64,000 bases of DNA from an uncultured Clostridia bacterium (GCA_937921505.1 CAKZUB010000006.1:1-64000), one strand, 5' to 3'. Shown: positions 44,280 to 53,960, counted from the stretch's first letter. Notes: generated by a model not told the origin, from the letters alone. A program made the numbers and translations.

Positions 44280-45158
44280 TCATTTTCCTTTCCCTAATAT
44301 TTTCTTTTGTATTCCCGAAATAGTTATAATCATAGCCATTAGTATAACTGCCATTGCTGATGCTCTGCCTACACTATTAAAATTAAATGCAGTTTCGATA
44401 GTATGCATAATAAAAGTGCTGCTAGCACGCCCAGGGCCTCCCGATGTCATAACGAAAGGAATATCGAATACCTGTAATCCACCACGAATATTAAGGAATA
44501 ATACAAGCTCAATAATAGTTAAAATATTAGGTAGAATAATGTATATGTATTGTTTAAACATATTAGCCCCATCTACTTCTGCTGCCTCTAATATTTCTTG
44601 AGGAACTGATTTTATAGCAGCTAGAAACAAAATAACATGCATCCCACTAAATCTCCATAGCGAAACAGATGTTAATGAATAATTAACAATACTTGTATTG
44701 CTTAACCAATTCACAGGATCAAATCCTAATAACTGGATAAATGTATTTAGCGCTCCTCCCTCAGAACTAAAAAACATAGAAAACATGTAGGCAACAGCTA
44801 CTCCGTTAATAATATAAGGTAAAAATACAGTTGTTTTAAAAAACCCTACTGCTTTTAACTTACTATTTAATAAAAAAGCTATAAAAATCTCGACTGGGAT
44901 CATTGCTAAATGAATACTAAAATAAGTAAAGTTGTTTTTCAAAGTGTTCCATAAATCTGGTGAATCTACTAAAAGCTTTATGTAATTTTTAAGTCCATTA
45001 AAATCTTTACTTGCTGAAATACCATCCCAACTTGTAAAACTAAGATAGATTAACTTCACTGTAGGATAAATCATAAATAAACATAACAGACTAATAGGTA
45101 TTATTAAAAAAGAAGCTAAAAACCAATTTTTTTTAGCTTCTCTAGATATAGTAATCAT
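44280..45158 (-). CDS. ABC sugar importer permease (MalF-like, pair-2 importer)
   Basis: The 292-residue permease has six helices, the N-terminal YLSFTSWDGISASKDFNGLKNY segment, the EAA loop EAAEVDGANMFKQYIYIILP and DIPFVMTSGGPGRASSTFIM before the last helix, all typical of CUT1 MalF-type subunits. AGGAG lies 9 bases before ATG 45158. The strong hairpin at 45187-45230 separates it from the binding-protein gene upstream. Confidence 0.88.
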   Translation of the reverse strand: MITISREAKKNWFLASFLIIPISLLCLFMIYPTVKLIYLSFTSWDGISASKDFNGLKNYIKLLVDSPDLWNTLKNNFTYFSIHLAMIPVEIFIAFLLNSKLKAVGFFKTTVFLPYIINGVAVAYMFSMFFSSEGGALNTFIQLLGFDPVNWLSNTSIVNYSLTSVSLWRFSGMHVILFLAAIKSVPQEILEAAEVDGANMFKQYIYIILPNILTIIELVLFLNIRGGLQVFDIPFVMTSGGPGRASSTFIMHTIETAFNFNSVGRASAMAVILMAMIITISGIQKKILGKGK

Positions 45159-45186
45159 TGATTAGCTCTCCTTTTTAAAAAAATTT

Positions 45187-45230
45187 GATTAATAAAAAAC
45201 AAAGTTTTTTCACTTTGTTTTTTATTAATC
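45187..45230 (-). terminator. Strong intercistronic hairpin between binding-protein and permease genes
   Basis: An 18-bp perfect stem (GATTAATAAAAAACAAAG and complement) with an 8-base loop is followed on the minus strand by AAATTTTTTT. It lies 12 bp after the binding-protein stop, inside the operon. Such leaky terminators let the binding protein be made in excess of the permeases. Confidence 0.8.
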
Positions 45231-45242
45231 ATTCCACCTAAA

Positions 45243-46574
45243 TTAATTATTTTTCCCTTTTTTCCACTGATCATTTAATTTTTTCATCATAGAATCAAAA
45301 TCTGCTCCTGCCAGCATATCCTGCCCTATTTTTTTAACATCAAAACCAAAAGAGTTAACAATTTTTTGAAACTCTATATTTCCACCATCGTATAACAAAT
45401 ATTTAGCATCTTCTGCATTCTGTACTGAATCTAAAATAGGCAACTCAATATCTACATTATTTGTTGTTGTATCAATCCCTCTTTGCTCCATACAACCTTT
45501 CAAGTATTGACTAGAAAAATACCAATCTATAAATTGTTTTACAAGTTCAACATTTTCACTGCTTTTTGGAGTTGCATAAAATAAGTCAACTACTGCCATA
45601 GAATAAAATGTATCTGCTTGTGTATTGCGGGCTGGCATTAGAAACAGACCTAGATCCTCCATGTCTCCGCCACTTCCCTCATAATCTGTAATAAACCATT
45701 GGCCTGCTGGCAACATAGCACCTTCTCCTGCCACAAACATATTTTTCGCTTGATCAAATCCAATGCCTAATGGATCTCTTCCAAAAACTTGTGTATCATA
45801 TAATTTTTGTATTTTGACATATGCCTCATAAAAAGGTTCACCAGGTGAAAACGGCTCCTCTTTTGTAGCCATTTCATTCCAATAAGCTCCATTTTCAGCT
45901 TCAATTCCAGGCATAAATTCATTAAACGGATAGTTTGGCCACGCATCTTTAGCTCCTAATAAAATAGGAATATGCTCATTTTTTTCTTTAATGGTCTGCG
46001 CTGTCTCTATAAACTCATCCCATGTTTTTGGTACTTCTAAACCATACTTCTCAAATATACTCTTTCTATAATAAACAAATTCATAAAAAATAGTTTCTGG
46101 TACACCATATATATTGTTATCTATCTCATATTCTTTAGCATATAAATTACTTGTTACTGCTGTTGTATTATTAAGTGGTTCAAGTGCTTCGGCAAAGTTA
46201 GCTAACATGTATGGTTTTAATACCATAATATCTGGTAATTCATCTGCTGATTTACGTAGTTTGAGTGTATTTTCAAGATCTTCAGTATTTTTTACTTTTT
46301 CAATTTCTATGGTTACATTTGGCATTACTTCCTTAAAAGCATCAGATATGCTGCTAGTCTCTGTAAAATATTCATATTGCGCATCATCGTGTATTAACAT
46401 TGTTAAAGTCACAGGCTTTGCACTCTCAACATTTACTGTATTGTTAGATGATACTGCTTTTTCTATTCCAGCCTTACTTTCCTGCGTTTTTGCACAACCT
46501 CCCACGCCTAAGCCTAATGAGACTACCGATACCCCTATTACTATTGCTTTATGTAACTGTTTTATTTTCTTCAT
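45243..46574 (-). CDS. Sugar-binding lipoprotein (pair-2 importer)
   Basis: The 443-residue solute-binding protein has a lipoprotein signal ending LGVGGC (acylated Cys27), a short linker and the family-1 binding fold (LTMLIHDDAQYEYFTETSSI, YGLEVPKTWDEFIETAQTIK, GEGAMLPAGQWFITDYEGSG). GGGGG precedes ATG 46574. It starts the SBP-permease-permease operon, separated from the YesN pair-2 gene by a terminator and the UroD-tail scar. The ligand is unknown. Confidence 0.88.
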   Translation of the reverse strand: MKKIKQLHKAIVIGVSVVSLGLGVGGCAKTQESKAGIEKAVSSNNTVNVESAKPVTLTMLIHDDAQYEYFTETSSISDAFKEVMPNVTIEIEKVKNTEDLENTLKLRKSADELPDIMVLKPYMLANFAEALEPLNNTTAVTSNLYAKEYEIDNNIYGVPETIFYEFVYYRKSIFEKYGLEVPKTWDEFIETAQTIKEKNEHIPILLGAKDAWPNYPFNEFMPGIEAENGAYWNEMATKEEPFSPGEPFYEAYVKIQKLYDTQVFGRDPLGIGFDQAKNMFVAGEGAMLPAGQWFITDYEGSGGDMEDLGLFLMPARNTQADTFYSMAVVDLFYATPKSSENVELVKQFIDWYFSSQYLKGCMEQRGIDTTTNNVDIELPILDSVQNAEDAKYLLYDGGNIEFQKIVNSFGFDVKKIGQDMLAGADFDSMMKKLNDQWKKGKNN

Positions 46575-46680
46575 TTTATTTCCCCCTCTACCTTGTTTTG
46601 TAATTCTATTTTATATTTTTCAAGTCTATAAATTAATGATGTTTATTAATATTTATTGATTTATATTCATATCTATACCC

Positions 46681-46710
46681 ATTGCATATCACAAACTTTG
46701 CTTGTGATAC
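46681..46710 (-). repeat. Scar matching the 3' end of the UroD-like gene at 31307
   Basis: This 30-bp stretch is identical at 28 positions to 31309-31338, the last codons of the UroD/MtaA-like gene. On the minus strand it still encodes ITSKVCDMQ, but the stop TAG is changed to TGG. Nothing else of the gene remains. It is best read as the tail of a deleted paralogue. Confidence 0.65.
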
Positions 46711-46718
46711 TGCCACAA

Positions 46719-46748
46719 ATAAAAAGTTGAAAGTGTTTTTCTTTCAAC
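46719..46748 (-). terminator. Terminator of the yesM-yesN pair 2
   Basis: GTTGAAAG and CTTTCAAC pair around 7 bases and are followed by T5 on the minus strand, 3 bp after the regulator stop. Confidence 0.75.
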
Positions 46749-46750
46749 CT

Positions 46751-48352
46751 TTATCTTATATGTTTAGAGTTATTTCTATAACGCTTAGGGCTGGTACTTA
46801 CTATCTTTTTAAATATGCGACTGAAATGCTCAACATTTTCATAGCCTACCGCACTACAAATCTCATATATTTTCTGATCTGAATACTTGAGTAAATTTTT
46901 AGCTTTTTCAATTCTATATTTTGTAAGATATTGACTGAAATTTTCTCCTTCTTTTTGCGTAAAAAATCCACTAAAATACCCTTCACTTAAATTGAGATGT
47001 TCGCTTATTTCTAATAGAGTTATTTTTTTCATATAGTTTAACTGAACATATTCTTTAGCTCTTTTAATAATAGGAGAGTTATGATGATCTAAACAATCAA
47101 GCATATAATCTATTAAATTACCTACAAGATTATAAATCCATTTATCCATTTCTACCTTGGTATCGAATGTATAAACTTTAGATAAAAAATTAGTATTATG
47201 TTCGAATATATTTTTCTTTTCATAGCTATTCTCATTTAAAAAATAAATAATAGTATAAAGCAACTCCATATAGTAGGCTGTAATTTCATTTTTTTCAACT
47301 TCCCTACCAACATCAACTTTATCTAAAATATCTTTTAATCCTTTCATAATTTTATCTTTATTATTTTCATTTAAACCTTCTATTAATATGTCTTTAAATT
47401 GAGTAATATTTTCCTTTTGACATTTATTGATTCGAACTATATCTTTGGAATAAATATTTTTTCCTTTTCCTAAAACAAAGCGATATTTTGCATTGGCTAA
47501 GGCCTCTGTATAAATATCTTTCAACTCTTCTAGACCACTGAATATATAACTTATTCCTGCCGAAAAGGTAATATCCATATAATGAAATACATTATGTCTA
47601 ATGTGCATTAATACTTGCTCAATTTGTTCATATATAATTAATTCACTATTTTCATCAAAGCAAACAATAAGTGCATATTCATTCGGACTTATTATAATAA
47701 ACTCACTATTTTCTACTTTTTCTAATACCTGAACAACAATTTCCACAATGCCTTTACTAAAGCTATTGAGATTATCTTGTTGGTATCTCTCCTTAACAGA
47801 CTCAAAATTATCAATCAATAGACTACAAACAACTATATTTTTTCTATTGATCTGTACCTGATAGCGCTTCTTAATAAATTGGATCTTATCTATATCTGTT
47901 TCCTCTAAAATCTCCTTTAAAAATATAGCCTTTTCAAACCGAGAATACGTTGTTGTTAACTTCTTTGTATTTTCCTCCTTGTGATCCTTAATCTTTCTTA
48001 ATAAGTTTAGAATCTCATCCGTATCCATCTCTGACTTGACAATGTAATCATAAGCCCCTAATTTAAATGCATTTCTAACGATACTATAATCATCATACGC
48101 ACTTAGAACAATAATGCTGGGATCTAATGAACTATTTTGAATTTCTTTAATTAAAGAAATACCATCCATAATGGGCATATTAATATCCGTAATAACAATG
48201 TCTATATCGGGATATTGTTCTAGTATCTCTAACGCCTGCTTTCCATTAGTTGCTTCAAACTTCAAGTCAAACCCATTGGCTTGCCAATCTATTAAGGATT
48301 TTAGAGCAACTCTTACTATAGCCTCATCTTCTACTAATAACACCTTATACAC
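46751..48352 (-). CDS. YesN-type AraC response regulator (pair 2)
   Basis: The 533-residue regulator has a receiver domain with Asp56 (DIVITDINMP), a middle region, and a C-terminal AraC double helix-turn-helix (ITLLEISEHLNLSEGYFSGF and ICSAVGYENVEHFSRIFKKI). GTG 48352 is chosen: AGGAGG lies 9 bases upstream, and the protein then starts MYKVLLVEDEA like its relatives. The earlier GTG at 48373 would place the start inside that ribosome site. The start overlaps the kinase stop by 8 bp. It probably activates the importer operon just downstream. Confidence 0.9.
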   Translation of the reverse strand: MYKVLLVEDEAIVRVALKSLIDWQANGFDLKFEATNGKQALEILEQYPDIDIVITDINMPIMDGISLIKEIQNSSLDPSIIVLSAYDDYSIVRNAFKLGAYDYIVKSEMDTDEILNLLRKIKDHKEENTKKLTTTYSRFEKAIFLKEILEETDIDKIQFIKKRYQVQINRKNIVVCSLLIDNFESVKERYQQDNLNSFSKGIVEIVVQVLEKVENSEFIIISPNEYALIVCFDENSELIIYEQIEQVLMHIRHNVFHYMDITFSAGISYIFSGLEELKDIYTEALANAKYRFVLGKGKNIYSKDIVRINKCQKENITQFKDILIEGLNENNKDKIMKGLKDILDKVDVGREVEKNEITAYYMELLYTIIYFLNENSYEKKNIFEHNTNFLSKVYTFDTKVEMDKWIYNLVGNLIDYMLDCLDHHNSPIIKRAKEYVQLNYMKKITLLEISEHLNLSEGYFSGFFTQKEGENFSQYLTKYRIEKAKNLLKYSDQKIYEICSAVGYENVEHFSRIFKKIVSTSPKRYRNNSKHIR

Positions 48353-50144
48353 CTTTATTCTCCTCCTCTTCACTGCATTTAGGCAGTTTTACCTTAACTG
48401 TAGTAAACAAATTAGGCTCACTTACTATGTCTATTCCATACTCATTTCCAAAATTTAATTGGATTCTACGATTCACATTACTTATGCCCATTTGATTAAA
48501 ACCTTTAGCATGGGGTTTGTCATGTAAGAGTAGATTATTGATTTCCATTTGGCTCATGCCACATCCATTATCCTTAACCTCTAGTACAATACTATTTTCT
48601 TGTGAATACCCACAGAGTGAGATCCTAGGATTTTGAGTCTCGATACTTAATCCATGAATAATTGCGTTCTCCACTATAGGCTGCAAAAGCATATTAAGTA
48701 TATAGCATTTTTTTATATCTTCTTCTATGTCTATATGTAATTCTATTTCATTACCATATCGCACCTTCATGATATATAAGTAATTGCATATATAATCTAT
48801 TTCTTCTTCAATCAACACTTTCTTACCTACATCTTTAAATGTCTTAGATAATATTTTCATGAATGCACTCAACATATTTTTAATACCATCTGCTTTACTC
48901 ATCATAGCCATAAGCTTAATAGAGTTAAGCGTATTATATATAAAATGAGGATTAATTTGTGCCTGCAGAGCTCTCATCTCTTCTTTATTTTTTTCCTTCT
49001 CTTTTATATCTCTTTCTCTAATAAGCTCCTTGATCCTATCCATCATTTGAATATAGGATTCATTTAATAAAATGATCTCGGTTGGCCCCTTAATTTCTGT
49101 ATGATACTCTACTTCACTGCTTATATCGAAGCTATTTTTCTTCACTGTTTTCATTTGCTCAATCAGTTTTTTAATAGGATTAATAATTTGATTTAAAAAT
49201 AAAATAATAAAGACTATAAAAAGCAATAAAATAACAAGATAGCATAGATTGAAAAAATATAAGATGCCACTTAAATCCTTATTAAGATTATTTTTATCCA
49301 TCACATTTAAAATCGTTTCATTGGTCTTAGGTAAATAGTAGGTAGATATAATATGATTCTTTTTGTAAAAAGTTTGTAATTCTCTGGACTTGTTTTGTTG
49401 TAAATACTCACTGTAATCCACTGAATAATGAGTATCATTATCTTGATCCCCACTATACGATGAAAGAATTTTTTTTCCTTCTTTATTTAAAATCAATATC
49501 TCTCCCATTTCAAAAGAATAGTATAGTGGATTAAACGTAGAAAATGCATTGCTTTTTATCTCATAATAAATGAGTTCAATTGAATCAATATTTTGATGCC
49601 TCCTAGGTGTTATAGAAGCTGCAATCTTTTTTTGTTTATTAGGACTTGTTACAAGTCCTTGTGTTAACCCATGCCTTAAGACATCTCCATTTTTGATTAA
49701 AGTTTTTTGATACCAAGAAGATTTGCGTACATCTTCTTTAAGATTTATAGGATTTCCATAATAATAATGGCTACCATCTTTATAAAAAATCACCAACTGC
49801 TGAGAGTCATTATTATGGTTGAAAATATGTCCTAGTCTTGAGTCTATTTCCTTAGATATCTTAAATGCCTTATTTCTATCTTGTTCTGTATGCCATCTAT
49901 TCATCAAATCTAGTAATATGTATTCATTAGCTATTTGGGTAGTAACTAGTCCAAGTTGCTTTTGTTCTTGCTCATAGGTTGTAGCTGCTTGCTCTACTAC
50001 TTGTTTTACTCTATCTAAACAATTTGTTTTTAAAACTTCTCTGTACTTTTGATTCAATATAAAGTTAATTAAAAATACAGGTATCACAATAACGATTATA
50101 AAGAGTTGTAAAAATCGACTAAGTATATTTTGTTTTATCTTCAT
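48345..50144 (-). CDS. YesM-type sensor histidine kinase (pair 2)
   Basis: The 599-residue kinase has a first helix (FLQLFIIVIVIPVFLINFIL), a roughly 260-residue external sensor, and a second helix (FFNLCYLVILLLFIVFIILF). HAMP, His_kinase (LQAQINPHFIYNTLNSIKLM) and HATPase domains follow (LLQPIVENAIIHGL, DNGCGM, GFNQMGISNVNRRIQLNFG). GGGGTG precedes ATG 50144. The kinase comes before its regulator here, the reverse of pair 1. Signal and ligand are unknown. Confidence 0.9.
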   Translation of the reverse strand: MKIKQNILSRFLQLFIIVIVIPVFLINFILNQKYREVLKTNCLDRVKQVVEQAATTYEQEQKQLGLVTTQIANEYILLDLMNRWHTEQDRNKAFKISKEIDSRLGHIFNHNNDSQQLVIFYKDGSHYYYGNPINLKEDVRKSSWYQKTLIKNGDVLRHGLTQGLVTSPNKQKKIAASITPRRHQNIDSIELIYYEIKSNAFSTFNPLYYSFEMGEILILNKEGKKILSSYSGDQDNDTHYSVDYSEYLQQNKSRELQTFYKKNHIISTYYLPKTNETILNVMDKNNLNKDLSGILYFFNLCYLVILLLFIVFIILFLNQIINPIKKLIEQMKTVKKNSFDISSEVEYHTEIKGPTEIILLNESYIQMMDRIKELIRERDIKEKEKNKEEMRALQAQINPHFIYNTLNSIKLMAMMSKADGIKNMLSAFMKILSKTFKDVGKKVLIEEEIDYICNYLYIMKVRYGNEIELHIDIEEDIKKCYILNMLLQPIVENAIIHGLSIETQNPRISLCGYSQENSIVLEVKDNGCGMSQMEINNLLLHDKPHAKGFNQMGISNVNRRIQLNFGNEYGIDIVSEPNLFTTVKVKLPKCSEEEENKGV

Positions 50145-50295
50145 ATGTGCACCCCAGTTATTTGGACTATTTTTATATTAGCTTAACATATTCTATATAT
50201 TATTTGTATATAATTCCTTTTGACACTCATAATACATGTATAGTATATATACAGTTTGAGATACTGTATATTAAATATTATCTATATTATTGCAA

Positions 50296-50346
50296 TAAAA
50301 AAACTTCCTTCTGATATGACAATCTCTATCAGAAAGAAGCTTTTTG
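50296..50346 (-). terminator. Terminator of the RbsABC-UroD operon
   Basis: AAAAACTTCCTTCTGATA pairs with TATCAGAAAGAAGCTTTTT with one bulge, ending in T5 on the minus strand immediately at the stop of the UroD-fold gene. It shares the CTTC...CTGAT/ATCAG...GAAG arms with the terminator at 43308. Confidence 0.8.
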
Positions 50347-51420
50347 TTACCATTTTTGTATGCGTTTTATAATATCCTTTTGAATAGTCGTATCTGTTAC
50401 ATTCATACATAGATAGATCCCCTTAGGATCAACTGCATCAATAAAGCTTTCTAACTCATGAGCTTCTAAATCTACTACGACACCTTTACCTGCTGCCTGG
50501 CATTTTTTAACGAGTGGTATCCACTGCATAATAGGCTTATTAAGACCTACACCTTGTACCCATTGTATGGCATTAATACTTTTAATTTCTAGTATATCAT
50601 CTAAATGGTTAGCTACTTCTTTGCCATCTAGATGGAATACATTGTGTTTAGCAAGTGTAACTTCTTTTTTAACATAAGGTAATGAGAATTCTTTAAAAAA
50701 CTCATTTGAAAGCATTGCAGACAAGTCACAGCTTGGTATATGCATTTTTTCAAATGAAGGTATGTTCATCCAACTTACTGATAACTGATTATGTTCTTTT
50801 AACATTTTATCAAAGTAGTTAAACATAAACTCAAAATCCACGTAACATTTATCTACTAATTGTTTGACAAAGTCTTCATCATCATACATATCCATGCAAA
50901 CATCTGTAGTCCCTCTTAGTGCATCAACACAGTCAAGACTTGGATGAAGATCTGTATAGCCTACCATAAACTTATTCTTGCATCTTTCTAAGGCATAACG
51001 TGTCATCTCTTCTAACTTCTTAAAGTATTCACTCTCTAAGTTAAATTTTATTTTATGAATGTCTTCTTTTTCTTTAACTATTGGATGTACCCAGGATGTA
51101 ACGTCTCCAAACTCTATTTCTCCGCCTAAAATACCCGCATAAACGTTAGGTCCTAAGTTAGGCCAAAATACTGGGAAAGTCTCTCCTAAAAATTGTTTAC
51201 CTTCTACTGCTTTTATAAAACTTTCTATACGGTACTCTGTATCATACCATCTTTCTTTGAGATTGTTCCATTTGTTGAGTGTATCTACTTGACTGTATTC
51301 TTCATTATGTGCTGAGAATCTAATCGGTGGTCTATCTAATATTTCAAGGTCATACCACGCATACACCCTTTTCATTGCTTCCATAAAGTCTGGTTTTGCT
51401 TCTAAATCTAATTGCCACAT
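50347..51420 (-). CDS. UroD-fold protein in a simple-sugar transport operon
   Basis: The 357-residue protein belongs to the uroporphyrinogen decarboxylase fold, with segments DVCMDMYDDEDFVKQLVDKC, LSVSWMNIPSFEKMHIPSCD and SLPYVKKEVTLAKHNVFHLDG. Where methylcobamide methyltransferases have His-x-Cys-Gly, this protein has His263-Leu-Asp265-Gly. A thiolate zinc site is therefore unlikely, and it is neither MtaA nor haem UroD. It is the last gene of the rbs-like operon, 25 bp after the permease. That position suggests it acts on the imported compound or a product of it. The function is unknown. GGAGGG precedes ATG 51420. Confidence 0.6.
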   Translation of the reverse strand: MWQLDLEAKPDFMEAMKRVYAWYDLEILDRPPIRFSAHNEEYSQVDTLNKWNNLKERWYDTEYRIESFIKAVEGKQFLGETFPVFWPNLGPNVYAGILGGEIEFGDVTSWVHPIVKEKEDIHKIKFNLESEYFKKLEEMTRYALERCKNKFMVGYTDLHPSLDCVDALRGTTDVCMDMYDDEDFVKQLVDKCYVDFEFMFNYFDKMLKEHNQLSVSWMNIPSFEKMHIPSCDLSAMLSNEFFKEFSLPYVKKEVTLAKHNVFHLDGKEVANHLDDILEIKSINAIQWVQGVGLNKPIMQWIPLVKKCQAAGKGVVVDLEAHELESFIDAVDPKGIYLCMNVTDTTIQKDIIKRIQKW

Positions 51421-51445
51421 ACTTATCCCTCCTTGGTTTGTACTC

Positions 51446-52396
51446 TTATATTGTCTTTACTTTAGCCTTATATTTTTGAGATACTTTATCTATTGCTACT
51501 GCTAAAATTAAAACAGCGCCTTTTACTACCCATTGCCAGAACTCATTAACATTAAGTAAGATCATACCATTGGTTAAGACGCCCATAATAAGTACACCAA
51601 TAAGCACTCCGCCAATCTTACCTTCTCCACCATTAATACTTACACCACCTAATACACATGCTGTAATAATATCCATTTCATAGCTTTGTCCAGCTCCTGG
51701 CTGCCCACTGTTTACACGTGATAGAAGAATAATACCGGCGGCGGCGGCTAGCAATCCTTCAATGGCATAAATCTTGTACTTAACCTTTTTAACAGATACA
51801 CCAGAGAGTCTTGAGGCTTCTTGATTACCTCCTGTACCATAAACTGTTCTGCCAAAGACTGTTTTATTAAGTACAATAAACCCAAAGATAAATACTACTA
51901 TCATAATAATAACAGGTACTGGGAAATAAGATACATACCCCTGTCCTAAGAATAAAAAGGATTTAGGAATACCATATACAGGTCTTCCTCCAGTAATTAA
52001 GTAGGCCACACCTCTAAGCGATGTCATCATACCGAGTGTCGCTATCATAGGAAACATTTCTAGCTCATTAATTAACACACCATTTACAAGTCCTATTACA
52101 ATACCTATTAAAAGTGCTGCTAAACATGCAAATACTGGATGCACTCCTGATGCCATAAGTGCAGCCGCTGATACAGCAGATACGCCTATTACGGATCCTA
52201 CTGAAAGATCTATACCTCCTGTTAAAATAACAAATGTCATACCTACTGAACACATACCTATTATTGCCACTTGTCTTAGTACATTCATAATATTAACAGT
52301 CGTTAAAAACGAGTCTGATGCAATCGAAAAAAACACAATGAGTGCAATAAGCGCCCCTAATATACCATATTTTGACCAGTCAATTTTCTTTCTCAT
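51446..52396 (-). CDS. Simple-sugar ABC permease (RbsC-type)
   Basis: The 316-residue permease of the CUT2 family has about ten helices, with VILTGGIDLSVGSVIGVSAV, IATLGMMTSLRGVAYLITGG and IITACVLGGVSINGGEGKIGG, all hallmarks of RbsC/XylH proteins. Its ATG overlaps the ATPase stop by 4 bp (ATGA). It forms the channel for the substrate delivered by the RbsB-type protein and powered by the RbsA-type ATPase. The exact sugar cannot be read. Confidence 0.88.
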   Translation of the reverse strand: MRKKIDWSKYGILGALIALIVFFSIASDSFLTTVNIMNVLRQVAIIGMCSVGMTFVILTGGIDLSVGSVIGVSAVSAAALMASGVHPVFACLAALLIGIVIGLVNGVLINELEMFPMIATLGMMTSLRGVAYLITGGRPVYGIPKSFLFLGQGYVSYFPVPVIIMIVVFIFGFIVLNKTVFGRTVYGTGGNQEASRLSGVSVKKVKYKIYAIEGLLAAAAGIILLSRVNSGQPGAGQSYEMDIITACVLGGVSINGGEGKIGGVLIGVLIMGVLTNGMILLNVNEFWQWVVKGAVLILAVAIDKVSQKYKAKVKTI

Positions 52397-53892
52397 CTTA
52401 CTTCCTCCTGTCCACCTGATGCCATACTTAATATCTTTTCTTGTGTTGCATCATCTCTATATAACTCACCCGTTATACGCCCTTCATGCATAACGATTAT
52501 TCTATCTGACATACCAAGCAGCTCTGGCATTTCTGAAGAAATCATAATGATAACTTTTCCTTGCTTTGCAAGGTCTATCATTAACTGATAAATCTCTTGT
52601 TTTGCTCCTACGTCTATTCCCCTGGTTGGTTCATCAAATATAAGTACTTTACAGTCTGTGATAAGCCATTTAGCAAGTACTACTTTTTGCTGATTACCTC
52701 CACTTAAGTTTTTTACCTTTTGAGATAGAGAAGGTGTCTTAATCTTGAGAGCTTCTTTATATTCCTGAACTGCTTTTGTTTCTTTCTTGGAATCGATAAG
52801 TCCAAATTTATCCGCGAAGTTACTTAAATGGGCATATGTTGTGTTTTCTTGAATGCTCATATGCAATAATGCACCATGTTGTTTTCTATCTTCAGGTATT
52901 AATCCAATACCAGATGCTATAGCATCTTTTGGTGAATGAATGTTTAGCTTAGTTCCATTTAATAAAATCTCTCCACTTTTTATCTTATCTGCACCAAATA
53001 CTGCTCTTGCTATTTCTGTTCTTCCAGCTCCTACAAGTCCTGCAAAACCTAAGATTTCTCCTTCATAAGCTTCAAAATGAATGTCTTTAAGCCTATCTGT
53101 ATGAAGTCCTCTAACTTCTAATACTTTATCTTTCTTTACAAGTTGCTTAGGCGGAAATTGCTCTCCTAGATCTCTATTTACCATAAGTTTAATCAACTGT
53201 TCTTTATTCGTTTCTGCTACAGATAATGTTTGAATATATTTTCCATCTCTAAATACAGTTACCTTATCACAAATTTCAAATATTTCTTCTAACCTGTGTG
53301 AAATATATATAATAGCGCATCCTCTTTGCTTTAATTTTCTAACTATTCTAAATAAATATACTATTTCATTATTAGTGAGTGGTGCTGATGGTTCATCCAT
53401 AATAATAACTTTTACACGCCTTGAGATAGATTTTGCTATTTCTATGATCTGCTGATAGCCAACCGTTAAGTCTTTCACCAACGTTCTAGGGTCAATGTCC
53501 ACTCCTAAGTCATCTAAGATTTCTTTTGTTTCTTTATACATGCTTTCATAATCTACAAACATGCCCCTTGTCTTATATCTTCCATAAAAAATATTTTCTG
53601 TTACATTTAAGTACGGTATAAGGTTAAATTCTTGATAAACTGCACATATTCCCATTTCTAAGGATTTTGCTGGATTATTATGTGCTATAAATTCTCCTTT
53701 ATAAATAACCTCACCTTCTGTAGGTTCTATAGCGCCTGTTATGCATTTGATAAAGGTTGACTTTCCTGCACCATTCTCGCCTACAATAGCATGAACTTCT
53801 CCTTTTTTAAATGCCATTGAAACGCCATCTAAAGCAACCACTCCAGGATATAACTTGCGAATATGTTTTAATTCAAGCACAGTGCTATTCAC
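52393..53892 (-). CDS. Simple-sugar ABC ATPase with two nucleotide-binding domains (RbsA-type)
   Basis: The 499-residue ATPase has two fused domains. Domain 1 has Walker A GENGAGKST (38-46) and Walker B VIIMDEPSAPL. Domain 2 has a degenerate Walker A (GLVGAGRTEI), a signature LSGGNQQKV and Walker B VLIFDEPTRGID. This is the normal RbsA/MglA/XylG layout, where only one domain hydrolyses ATP efficiently. It starts at a GTG after GGAGGTG. It is the only ATPase gene among the four sugar importers in the window. Confidence 0.92.
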   Translation of the reverse strand: MNSTVLELKHIRKLYPGVVALDGVSMAFKKGEVHAIVGENGAGKSTFIKCITGAIEPTEGEVIYKGEFIAHNNPAKSLEMGICAVYQEFNLIPYLNVTENIFYGRYKTRGMFVDYESMYKETKEILDDLGVDIDPRTLVKDLTVGYQQIIEIAKSISRRVKVIIMDEPSAPLTNNEIVYLFRIVRKLKQRGCAIIYISHRLEEIFEICDKVTVFRDGKYIQTLSVAETNKEQLIKLMVNRDLGEQFPPKQLVKKDKVLEVRGLHTDRLKDIHFEAYEGEILGFAGLVGAGRTEIARAVFGADKIKSGEILLNGTKLNIHSPKDAIASGIGLIPEDRKQHGALLHMSIQENTTYAHLSNFADKFGLIDSKKETKAVQEYKEALKIKTPSLSQKVKNLSGGNQQKVVLAKWLITDCKVLIFDEPTRGIDVGAKQEIYQLMIDLAKQGKVIIMISSEMPELLGMSDRIIVMHEGRITGELYRDDATQEKILSMASGGQEEVR

Positions 53893-53914
53893 TTTGGCAC
53901 CTCCTTTTTAGCTT

Positions 53915-53954
53915 TAACTTCTAAGAGCGACATTTTTGCCGCTCTTAGAAGTTA
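53915..53954 (-). other. Intercistronic hairpin after the RbsB-type gene
   Basis: A 15-bp perfect stem (TAACTTCTAAGAGCG and complement) with a 10-base loop lies just after the binding-protein stop (53961) and before the ATPase gene. No T-run follows, so it probably protects the upstream message rather than terminating it. Confidence 0.65.
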
Positions 53955-53960
53955 AAAATA

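Noticed and set aside
46114..46659. 181-codon open frame on the + strand
   Set aside because: It is the complement of the binding-protein gene at 45243-46574, which has a signal peptide and domain support; the + frame has none.
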